From contig JANXSR010000389.1 of the NCBI GenBank assembly GCA_025352625.1, positions 1 to 53,456 on the forward strand: a stretch of 53,456 bases of DNA. Direction: 5' to 3'. Positions 1 to 8,651 of this stretch are shown here, piece after piece. This DNA comes from Ferruginibacter sp. GTDB lineage: Bacteria; Bacteroidota; Bacteroidia; Chitinophagales; Chitinophagaceae. The notes beneath the pieces were generated by a model. It saw only the letters and a program-made list of their open reading frames with translations, did not search any database and was not told where the DNA came from. The first letter of the stretch is position 1. Every line of letters begins with the position of its first letter. The position numbers and the translations under genes were made by a program.

Positions 1-226
1 CAGTTAGTTGTAACACAAAGTTGAGTGGTCGACCCTGGTCGAAACTGTATTGCTACAGAAACGGCTCTATGTTATATTTATCCTGTTATCTTCACCCCCG
101 AGACAAGAGGGCATGTCTGCCAAAAATTTCATCACCCCACAATCTTAAAGAACTATAATAGTGCAAATCTATATAAAATGCCATTACGTTAAAAATATTT
201 TATAAAATATTTTATAAATATAGATA

Positions 227-258
227 TTATTCAAACAAGTTGACTTATATTTGAATAA
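227..258. promoter_or_regulatory. Putative Lrp-type autoregulatory operator (TTATTCAAA-N14-TTTGAATAA) overlapping a TATATTTG -7-like box
   Basis: Perfect 9-bp inverted arms at 227-235 and 250-258, 22 nt upstream of the lrp-like start codon; preceded by an exact tandem AAAATATTTTAT x2 (192-215). Confidence 0.5.
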
Positions 259-279
259 GTATTAAAATAAAAATACAAA

Positions 280-753
280 ATGGCAACTAAATTAAATCTT
301 GACAAACTCGATCTGCAAATTATACATGAAATGATGGAAACCGCAGAAATTTCTTACGCAGAACTTGGTAAAAAACTGTTTGTCAGCGGGGGCACCATTC
401 ACGTACGAATCAAAAAACTACAAGAGTTTGGAATTGTTAAAGGTACAAAACTAAATGTAGATATAAGGCAGTTAGGGTATGATATTACCGCTTTTGTTGG
501 AATTTATTTAGAAAAAAGTTCTTTATATGATGCTGTAGCAAAGGAGTTGATGAATATTCCTGAAATTGTTAGGCTCAATTATATTACCGGTAATTACAGT
601 ATGTTCATTGAAATTGTTTGTAAGGATATAGCCCAACTCAGGTATGTTTTGCACGATGCCTTGCAAAAAATTAAAGGCATAGACCGCACTGAAACTTTTA
701 TTTCACTCGAAGAAGGGTTTAATAGAAATGTACAAGTGGCTCCGGTTGAATAA
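280..753 (+). CDS. Lrp/AsnC family transcriptional regulator
   Basis: 157-aa ORF; N-terminal winged-HTH pattern (LDKLDLQIIHEMMETAEISYAELGKKLFVSGGTIHVRIKKLQEFGIVKG) followed by a RAM-like domain. Confidence 0.9.
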   Translation: MATKLNLDKLDLQIIHEMMETAEISYAELGKKLFVSGGTIHVRIKKLQEFGIVKGTKLNVDIRQLGYDITAFVGIYLEKSSLYDAVAKELMNIPEIVRLNYITGNYSMFIEIVCKDIAQLRYVLHDALQKIKGIDRTETFISLEEGFNRNVQVAPVE

Positions 754-1127
754 TCATTGAAGAGCTTGGTAAGCCATAAAAGTAAATACAAAGCGTGTAA
801 ACCAAATAAGGGCAATTAAATCTAACTCTCTAAATCGGCTGCAAAATATGTTGACAATTGTGTAATATAAGTTGGTGCGACAAACACAAGTTTATTTATC
901 CAAAATCTGTAAAATTTCTGTCTGAGTTTTAAGGCCAATTTTGAAAACATTTTATGACCTAATAAAGCTCCTAAGCAGCAATCTAATAAATTCATCAAAA
1001 GTGATTATTGGTATTATGCCTCAATCATTGTTTGCAATTATCCAATAGCCTCTCCTTCAAATAATTAATACGACCTTCTGTAAAACAGTCTTACATTTAT
1101 GCAACAAAGAATAAAACTTTTGCTGCC

Positions 1128-3554
1128 ATGAGTTGTAATAAAAAACTGCTTACACTTTTTTTATGTATTTCGTTTAATCCTTCTTTATTTGCACAAAATA
1201 ATGGCGAGCAAATTTTAGATTCCTTTGCAGGGAAATTTATTTCAGTTATTAGGACGCATGAAAAACAGCGGGCTTACTTAGTTACCGATAAAGTTTTTTA
1301 TTGCAGTGGAGAAAGCATTTGGATGAAAGCCTTTATTTTGAATACCATTTCTAATAAGGTCAATAATAAAAACCAATTTCTCTTTGTTGATCTTGTAAAC
1401 GAAAGGGATAGCGTTGTAAAAGTAGTAATATTAGATGCTGCAAGTCAGTCCTTAAATTCACGCTTTTTTTTACCTGAATCTTTACCACAAGGCAATTACT
1501 GGCTAAGGGCATATACAAGGCATATGACCGAAGGTGATTTAAGCGGCATTTGTGTAAAACCCATTTTTATTGGAAATAAGAATAGCGAAATACAGGTTGC
1601 AAAAGGCAAAAAAATTGTTCATTTTGAAGATGATAATTTACAAATAACTTTTTTTCCAGAAGGCGGATCGTTAATGACGGGTATAAATACAACAGTAGCT
1701 TTGCGCCTTAGTAATGCCAATGGCAATCCATCAGGGATTCACGGATATCTAAAAGATAGCAGGGATAGCATTATAACAAGTTTTACAACCTCAGCTTTAG
1801 GGATTGGAAAATTTGAATTTGAACCTTCAAGACATAGAAAATACAATGTTGTAATAAACTGGCATGGCAAAGAAATCAGTTACCCTTTGCCTTCTTTTAA
1901 TTTTTTTGCAGGCCAGCTTTCTGTTCTAAAGCAATCGCCGGGTTATAAGTTTAGAATATTGCTGGAAGATTCTATTTACAGAAAAGATGTCGAAACTTAT
2001 TTAATTGGAGTATCAAAAGACAGTTTGGTTTTTGCAAGTATTGGCAAAGGCCAATATGAAGTATTGGTTGACGAACAAAAATTACCAAAGGGTATTAATA
2101 CTTTTTACCTGTTTGATAAAGCTTTTAAGATGTTAAGCGAAAGAAGTATTTATGTAGACAATGTCAATTTTAATATAAAGGCATCAACTGATAAGAGTAT
2201 GTATGGCAGAAGAGAGAAAGTTACTTTAAATTTATCTGTAACAGATGCAGCACAACATCCTGTTACCTCGCTGCTAACGATAGCTGTTTTGGATACCCTT
2301 ACCGCTTTTACTGTTGGGCAAAGTGAAGCAAAGGATTTAACTGCCGATGAAGAGCCATTTGATAATTTATTCCTGGCACAAAATGAATATCTTACTGTAG
2401 AAGACAAAGACCTTTTGATGATGGTAAGAGGAGGCAATACCTATCAAAAAATCAGCAACAGCATAGCCTTGCCTGCTTCCGATAATTTAGATAGTTTGCT
2501 GTACATACGAGGCACTGTACTAAATGATAAAAATACGCCTTCTGCCAATAGCGTACTATCACTTTTATCCAATTCAAGCAATACTGTTTTGTATACAGAT
2601 ACTACGAGTAGTATAGGTAGATTTAGATTTCCACTTGAATATTATGCTGACAGCACACAATTTGCTATTGATGCAAGAGATTTAAAAGGCCGACCTCAGT
2701 TTTATAAAATTGAGTTGGATACCATTCATTACCCGGTTGTAAGTACGCCTGTGGTGGTTAAGAAATATTTGCCTTTTAAAACCGGCGATATAAAAAAGTA
2801 CCTCAATAAATACTATAATGATGAATTGGAAAATAGCGATAAAAAAATGCTGCCACCAGTAACCTTAAAAGGAAGAAGAAAAATAAATTACGATGAATCG
2901 AAAAGAGTTAGTACCAGTTCAGCTATCCTTACTTCAGATGATTTGAATGAAAGAAATAGTGTTGGAAATGCAGTCTTAAGAGTAGGGGGACTGCATTTAA
3001 TTAATGGTATATTAATGATTAATGGCCCTACAGCCATTAAACCGCCAGACCTTTCTTCGGAACCACTGTTATTGGTAGATGGGGTAAAGGTTACAGTAAC
3101 ATCTGATGCACAGGTAGGACAAAATAGCCCAACCATAGCTTACCTCAATAGCATTAATCCAAAAGATATTGATTTTATAGAAATCCTTAAAGGTGCAGAA
3201 GGTGCCAATTTTGGTGTAAGAGGTGGAAACGGTGTTATATTGATCAATCTGTTGAATACAAGAAGAGACCCAGACCAGGATGCAAGCAATTTAAAAATGT
3301 TTTACGCCAGGGGAGTTTCAAATCCAGTACTTTTTCCAATTACAGATTATCAACGTAAAGACATAAAGGCTACGGCATTTGCTGACAACCGCTCCACCAT
3401 TTTTTGGAATGGAAACTATTTATTTAAAGATGTACCCGCTGCAACACTTAGTTTTTATACCAGCGACATTCCTGCAAATTATAAAGTGATTATAACAGGG
3501 GTTACTATCTCCGGAGACATAATTTATAAAACCATTACTTTTCAAAGTAAATAA
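1128..3554 (+). CDS. Secreted macroglobulin (MG)-like protein with a C-terminal TonB-receptor plug-like domain
   Basis: 808-aa ORF with signal peptide; MG-like N-terminal part (YLVTDKVFYCSGESIWMKAFIL); plug-like segment LLLVDGVKVT...INPKDIDFIEILKGAEGANFGVRGGNGVILI. Confidence 0.7.
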   Translation: MSCNKKLLTLFLCISFNPSLFAQNNGEQILDSFAGKFISVIRTHEKQRAYLVTDKVFYCSGESIWMKAFILNTISNKVNNKNQFLFVDLVNERDSVVKVVILDAASQSLNSRFFLPESLPQGNYWLRAYTRHMTEGDLSGICVKPIFIGNKNSEIQVAKGKKIVHFEDDNLQITFFPEGGSLMTGINTTVALRLSNANGNPSGIHGYLKDSRDSIITSFTTSALGIGKFEFEPSRHRKYNVVINWHGKEISYPLPSFNFFAGQLSVLKQSPGYKFRILLEDSIYRKDVETYLIGVSKDSLVFASIGKGQYEVLVDEQKLPKGINTFYLFDKAFKMLSERSIYVDNVNFNIKASTDKSMYGRREKVTLNLSVTDAAQHPVTSLLTIAVLDTLTAFTVGQSEAKDLTADEEPFDNLFLAQNEYLTVEDKDLLMMVRGGNTYQKISNSIALPASDNLDSLLYIRGTVLNDKNTPSANSVLSLLSNSSNTVLYTDTTSSIGRFRFPLEYYADSTQFAIDARDLKGRPQFYKIELDTIHYPVVSTPVVVKKYLPFKTGDIKKYLNKYYNDELENSDKKMLPPVTLKGRRKINYDESKRVSTSSAILTSDDLNERNSVGNAVLRVGGLHLINGILMINGPTAIKPPDLSSEPLLLVDGVKVTVTSDAQVGQNSPTIAYLNSINPKDIDFIEILKGAEGANFGVRGGNGVILINLLNTRRDPDQDASNLKMFYARGVSNPVLFPITDYQRKDIKATAFADNRSTIFWNGNYLFKDVPAATLSFYTSDIPANYKVIITGVTISGDIIYKTITFQSK

Positions 3555-3723
3555 GTAAGTATTTAGATAGACTATAAAAAATTGAGTAATAAAACTGATT
3601 GAGTTGAAAATTGCAATTAAAGTATTTTAAGCTAAAAAATCACCAACTATTTTTCAGTACATTACCTACAATTTATATAAGGGAATCTTTTTAATCATTT
3701 TTAGATAGAATACTGGAGGTGAA

Positions 3724-4833
3724 TCAGGAAGAGCTTCTCACATCTACAGCATCCCTTAATCCGTTACCCAATAAATTAAAAGCCAGTACCAAAAGCATAA
3801 TGGCAAGTCCGGGTATCAATGCCAGTATTGCATTGTGGGTAATAATGAAATTATAATTTTCTTTGATCATTAGGCCCCAGCTTGGCTGCGGGGGCTGTAC
3901 TCCGATTCCTAAAAAGCTCAACCCAGCTTCAATGATAATGGCAGTGGCAAAATTGCTGGCAGCTATCACCAATACCGGCCCCAGAATATTCGGCAGAATA
4001 TGTTTAATAATTATACGGGTGTCGTTCAGGCCAAGTGCCTTTGCTGCCTGTATATATTCCAGTTCTTTTAACGCCATTACCTGCCCACGAATTAACCTGG
4101 CTACACTCACCCACATGGTGAGCCCAACAGCAATAAAGATTTGCCAGAAACCTTTACCCAACGCCATTGTAATGGCAAACACCAATAGTAAGGTAGGAAT
4201 GCTCCAGGTAATATTTACCAGCCACATAATTACTTCATCCACCCACCCACGGTAGTAGCCAGCCAGTGCGCCTAACACAATGCCTAATATAAGAGATATC
4301 AGCACTGCAATTAAGCCTACTGATAAACTTACTTTTGTACCAATAATAAGACGGCTTAAAATATCCCTGCCAAATTTATCAGTGCCTAAATAATATTTTT
4401 TTGTAACAATATTTTTTACCAGCAGGTTTTCAGGATTAGTACCTGTAAGCATATTGATTGAATAAGTTTGAGCAACGCTGGTATCTTCATCTACATATTT
4501 ATTTACAACAAGCGAATCACTTTTTACATGGTAGCTACTGATAGGCAAATAGCGGAAGTCTTCTGGCGCACCACTAGATAGTTTTGTAAACCAGCTAACA
4601 GGCATATTTTTTTTATTCGGAATTTTTAGAAAGAGTTGTGTATAACCTGGCTTTTTTGCCTGTATTTCTACTGTTTGAAGATCCGCATTGGGCGAAGCAT
4701 CCGGCGCAACCAGGTAACCAAACAGCGAAATGAAAACAGCTAGTGCAATGATAATTAAACCAAACAATGCACCTTTATTTTTTTTAAGGCGTTGCCAGGT
4801 TTGTTGTGAAAAGGAAAAGTTTTGCTGCCGCAT
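3724..4833 (-). CDS. ABC transporter permease (OppC/DppC family)
   Basis: YYLGTDKFGRDILSRLIIGTKVSLSVG and EAGLSFLGIGVQPPQPSWGLMI permease signatures; multiple TM segments. Confidence 0.92.
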   Translation of the reverse strand: MRQQNFSFSQQTWQRLKKNKGALFGLIIIALAVFISLFGYLVAPDASPNADLQTVEIQAKKPGYTQLFLKIPNKKNMPVSWFTKLSSGAPEDFRYLPISSYHVKSDSLVVNKYVDEDTSVAQTYSINMLTGTNPENLLVKNIVTKKYYLGTDKFGRDILSRLIIGTKVSLSVGLIAVLISLILGIVLGALAGYYRGWVDEVIMWLVNITWSIPTLLLVFAITMALGKGFWQIFIAVGLTMWVSVARLIRGQVMALKELEYIQAAKALGLNDTRIIIKHILPNILGPVLVIAASNFATAIIIEAGLSFLGIGVQPPQPSWGLMIKENYNFIITHNAILALIPGLAIMLLVLAFNLLGNGLRDAVDVRSSS

Positions 4834-4857
4834 GCTGCAAATTACAATTTGATTGAC

Positions 4858-6072
4858 TCATTTTACCATTCTTGATTTCCAGGTGTAAGAACCAAATTTT
4901 CCTAACCATCCTGCAACAATGGTATATAAAATATGGAATGGCTGCGCCAGCGGAAACCACCATAAAATAACTTGCTTATCAAAAAAAACAGCCACAGGGA
5001 AAAGAAAAAACAGCTCTACCAGTGTTTTAAAAACCAACAGTAAAAACCAATAAGTAATAATTGATATCCGATAGCTATCGGATTGATAATTAAAAACCGA
5101 AAGTGTAAAATTATGGAACAGTGCGATTACAGGCAATAACAGCAATAGCAAATTAAAAAAATAAACGAGTATCAATACTCCCAATATTCGTTTATCGTCA
5201 TATTTATCAGCTTTGCTTGCCCATCGTATACGTTGGTTAAAAAAGTTTTTCCAGGTATCCATTGGTTGAGTTTGCACAATAGCTTCTTTGGATTTTAAGT
5301 ACAATACCCTGTCGGGATACCGTTGATATATTTTATGCATCAGCAACATATCATCACCACTGGCAATATTGTCAATGCCTTTAAATCCGCCTACTTCATT
5401 AAAAGCAGTTTTCTCATAAGCAAGGTTGGCACCATTACACATGCTGTGTATTTTTTTGTAAACCGAAGCCCCTGTGATGCCTTGCAAGGTCATAAAATCA
5501 AGCGTCTGAAAAATGGCTAAAAAACGATTGTTACAATTAATAGAAACAGGTGCAGCAATAAAAGCCGGCTTGTAAGTTTCATAAAAAGAAGCAATGGTTT
5601 GCAACCAGTTGTTACCCATAAAACAATCCGCATCTGTTGTTACAATTAAATCGCCGGTTGATTGTGCAATCGCTATTTCAATAGCTTTTTTTTTATAAGA
5701 ATTAAGATTGTCTGTCACAAAATCTCTTAAAAAAATGCAATGAATATTTCGTTTTGCAAAGGATTGAACAATTGCTGCAGTATTATCAGTTGAATGGTCA
5801 TCTACTACAATAACCTCAAAAAGTTCAACAGGGTAAGTTTGTTGAATGATTGATTGTAAACAACGGCCTATATGTTGTTCCTCATTTCTTGCAGGGATGA
5901 TGATGGTTATTTTAGTGGTATTGTTTTCATTTCTTATACCCTTGCCATTTTCATTGGGTTTCTTCGTTGGCTGATAAGCAGCAATCTGTTGCCAGCATTG
6001 CCGGTAGTAAATAATAAGCACTGCATAACCTGCAAAAAGAACAATAGCAATAACAGTTAGAAAGAGTTCCAT
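4858..6072 (-). CDS. Family 2 glycosyltransferase, membrane-anchored
   Basis: TIIIPARNEEQHIGRCLQSIIQQTYP...VVDDHSTDNT, DADCFMG; C-terminal TM segments. Confidence 0.92.
   Translation of the reverse strand: MELFLTVIAIVLFAGYAVLIIYYRQCWQQIAAYQPTKKPNENGKGIRNENNTTKITIIIPARNEEQHIGRCLQSIIQQTYPVELFEVIVVDDHSTDNTAAIVQSFAKRNIHCIFLRDFVTDNLNSYKKKAIEIAIAQSTGDLIVTTDADCFMGNNWLQTIASFYETYKPAFIAAPVSINCNNRFLAIFQTLDFMTLQGITGASVYKKIHSMCNGANLAYEKTAFNEVGGFKGIDNIASGDDMLLMHKIYQRYPDRVLYLKSKEAIVQTQPMDTWKNFFNQRIRWASKADKYDDKRILGVLILVYFFNLLLLLLPVIALFHNFTLSVFNYQSDSYRISIITYWFLLLVFKTLVELFFLFPVAVFFDKQVILWWFPLAQPFHILYTIVAGWLGKFGSYTWKSRMVK
5066..5083. repeat. 18-bp perfect palindrome ATCCGATAGCTATCGGAT inside the GT2 gene
   Basis: Perfect palindrome read directly from the sequence. 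Confidence 0.85.
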
Positions 6073-6172
6073 AATGATTTACCGTACAAGAGTGCGACGC
6101 AACGATGTTTATTTTTATTCTAAAGCTGAGACAAAAATAATTTTTAAAATTTCAAACGAATCATATATCTTT

Positions 6173-6196
6173 ATATAGTTGCTTAAACAACTATAT
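6173..6196. promoter_or_regulatory. Putative MarR operator ATATAGTTG-N6-CAACTATAT
   Basis: Perfect 9-bp arms (6173-6181 / 6188-6196) overlapping the ATG of the MarR-family gene; TATCTTTA -7-like box at 6166-6173. Confidence 0.6.
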
Positions 6197-6644
6197 GCCA
6201 AACAACCAATTTAAAAGGGGAGAATTATACAGCTTTATCACAGGCAAGGCGAGTACTGCCATTGGCAGACGATTACAAAAAAATTTTAAAGAAGCCAATG
6301 TTGAAATTACCATAGAGCAATGGAGTGTATTGTATCATTTGTGGAAACAGGATGGCCTTAGTCAGCAACAATTGTGCGATGCCACCTTTAGAGATAAGCC
6401 AAGCATTACGAGGCTTGTAGACAACCTGGAAAAACTGAAACTGGTAAAACGGGTAGCCAGTAAAGATGATAGAAGAATGAACATGATTTTTCTGGCACCG
6501 GGTGCGGTAGAATTACAGGATAAAACAATGGAACTGGCCAATCAGACATTGAACGAAGCGTTAGAAGGCGTAATCATTGAACATATTGAGATTGCCAAAT
6601 TGGTGTTGCAAAAAGTGTATGATAACCTGGCCGGATCTGTCTGA
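6195..6644 (+). CDS. MarR family transcriptional regulator
   Basis: winged-HTH pattern LSQQQLCDATFRDKPSITRLVDNLEKLKLVKRVASKDDRRMNMIFLAPG. Confidence 0.92.
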   Translation: MPNNQFKRGELYSFITGKASTAIGRRLQKNFKEANVEITIEQWSVLYHLWKQDGLSQQQLCDATFRDKPSITRLVDNLEKLKLVKRVASKDDRRMNMIFLAPGAVELQDKTMELANQTLNEALEGVIIEHIEIAKLVLQKVYDNLAGSV

Positions 6645-6742
6645 CACTTCGATAAATTAAATACAGTGCTGTTATTAAAATATATTAAATAATCATTCTC
6701 CAAATATCTCGCCACGGCGGGGATGGGGGCAAATTTTATTTT

Positions 6743-8536
6743 ATGAGTATATCCACTTCAACCACAACATCACTAAAAGGTGGTGAATGGTTAGTTAAAG
6801 AAAGCAATGCCTTCGACTCTTTTACTCCGGAAGATTTTAATGAAGAGCAATTGATGGTAAAGGAAATGTGTTTGCAGTTTCTGGAGTCGGAAGTGCACCC
6901 TGTGGCGGATCGCATTGATAAATTAGAGCCGGGGCTTATGCCATCGCTGATGGTAAAAGCGGGTGAACAGGGTTTGCTTGGAGCTTCTATTCCCGAACAA
7001 TATGGCGGCCTTGGAAAAGATTTTGTTACCTCAACACTTGTAAACGAAGGCTTGGGTGGTGGCTACTCTTTTAGTGTTGCTATTGCGGCCCATACTGGCA
7101 TTGGTACTTTGCCCATTTTATACTTTGGCACAGACGAACAAAAGCAAAAATACATTCCCAAATTAGCCAGTGGAGAATGGAAAGGAGCCTACGGATTAAC
7201 AGAACCTAATAGTGGCAGCGATGCATTGGGTGCAAAAACAACTGCTGTACTTTCTGCTGATGGCAAGCAGTATATTTTAAATGGACAAAAATGCTGGATC
7301 ACCAATGGAGGTTTTGCAGATGTGTACACCGTGTTTGCAAAGATTGACGGGGATAAGTTTTCTGCCTTTATTGTGGAACGAGGCTTTGAAGGATTTACAC
7401 AGGGACCCGAGGAACACAAAATGGGTATCAAAGGATCATCTACTGTACAACTGTACTTTCAGGATGCGAAAATACCTGTTGAAAATTTATTGGGAGAAGC
7501 GGGCAAAGGACATATCATAGCATTTAATATTTTAAATATCGGCAGGTTGAAATTATGTGCGGCTGCTCTTGGTGGTGCTAAAATGGCATTGAACACTACT
7601 ATTGAATACGCTAAAACAAGAGAGCAGTTTAAAACTGCCATTGCTAATTTTGGCGCTATTAAATATAAACTGGCAGAAGCAGCGATAAGAATTTTTGCAT
7701 GTGAAAGTGCTTTGTACAGAACCAGTAAATGGATAGATGATAAAGAAATTGAACTGGCCAATGCAGGCAAACCTTTTAATGAGGCCTTATTGGGCGCAGC
7801 CGAAGAATTTGCAGTTGAATGTGCCATTTTAAAAGTGCATGGCAGCGAGGTATTGGATTATGTGGTGGATGAAGGGGTACAGGTTTTTGGAGGTAATGGC
7901 TTTAGCGATGAGTATGCTATCAGCAGGGCTTACAGGGATAGCCGAATCAATCGCATTTACGAAGGCACTAACGAAATCAACAGGTTGCTGACAGTGGATA
8001 TGATTTTAAAAAGAGCCATGAAAGGCAAACTTGATTTGATGGGACCGGCCATGGCAGTTTCAAAAGAATTAATGAGCATACCTGAATTTGGTAACGAAGA
8101 TGAATCTGCATTTGCTGCCGAGAAAAAATCTATCCTGAACCTTAAGAAAAGTATTTTGATGGTGGCAGGTGCAGCAGTACAAAAGCTAATGATGAAAATT
8201 TCGGACGAGCAGGAAATACTGATGAACATTGCCGATATGGCCATTGAAACTTTTGTAGCAGAAAGTACTTTATTACGGATTATTAAATTAGTAGATAAGC
8301 AAGGTGAATCAGAGGCTAACTTACAAATTGATGCCATGCGCTGTTATTTAAATGACGCCATTGATAAAGTAAACAAAGCAGGTAAAGAAGCCATCAATGC
8401 TTTTGCTGACGGAGATGAGCAACGGATGATGTTATTGGGTTTAAAACGCTTTACCAAGTCTGCACCTTTTAATAGTAAAGATGCCCGTAGAAGAATAGCA
8501 GATAAATTGATTGCAGAAAATAAATATGCGTTGTAA
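6743..8536 (+). CDS. Acyl-CoA dehydrogenase family protein (long form, ~600 aa)
   Basis: GAYGLTEPNSGSDALGAKTTA, ITNGGFADVYTVFAKID, QVFGGNGFSDEYAISRAYRDSRINRIYEGTNEINR. Confidence 0.95.
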   Translation: MSISTSTTTSLKGGEWLVKESNAFDSFTPEDFNEEQLMVKEMCLQFLESEVHPVADRIDKLEPGLMPSLMVKAGEQGLLGASIPEQYGGLGKDFVTSTLVNEGLGGGYSFSVAIAAHTGIGTLPILYFGTDEQKQKYIPKLASGEWKGAYGLTEPNSGSDALGAKTTAVLSADGKQYILNGQKCWITNGGFADVYTVFAKIDGDKFSAFIVERGFEGFTQGPEEHKMGIKGSSTVQLYFQDAKIPVENLLGEAGKGHIIAFNILNIGRLKLCAAALGGAKMALNTTIEYAKTREQFKTAIANFGAIKYKLAEAAIRIFACESALYRTSKWIDDKEIELANAGKPFNEALLGAAEEFAVECAILKVHGSEVLDYVVDEGVQVFGGNGFSDEYAISRAYRDSRINRIYEGTNEINRLLTVDMILKRAMKGKLDLMGPAMAVSKELMSIPEFGNEDESAFAAEKKSILNLKKSILMVAGAAVQKLMMKISDEQEILMNIADMAIETFVAESTLLRIIKLVDKQGESEANLQIDAMRCYLNDAIDKVNKAGKEAINAFADGDEQRMMLLGLKRFTKSAPFNSKDARRRIADKLIAENKYAL

Positions 8537-8575
8537 TTTTTTAGTTGCATTTATCCACAAGAAAGGTTAAAAATT

Positions 8576-8616
8576 AAAGATGGCCATTTTCAAAGTTCGA
8601 AAATGGCCATCTTTTT
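8576..8616 (+). terminator. Intrinsic terminator (16-bp perfect stem)
   Basis: AAAGATGGCCATTTTC-N7-GAAAATGGCCATCTTT followed by TT, downstream of the acyl-CoA dehydrogenase. Confidence 0.8.
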
Positions 8617-8651
8617 GTGTTCATCCCTTCTAAATTTTTTATCTTTCCAGT

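Noticed and set aside
3-155. Open frame at the left window edge (VSCNTKLSGRPWSKLYCYRNGSMLYLSCYLHPRDKRACLPKISSPHNLKEL*)
   Set aside because: Only ~50 codons, no start visible, Cys/Arg-rich composition unlike neighbouring proteins; cannot be distinguished from a chance frame.
3863-4255. 130-aa plus-strand ORF opposite the ABC permease
   Set aside because: Antisense shadow ORF of a well supported permease gene.
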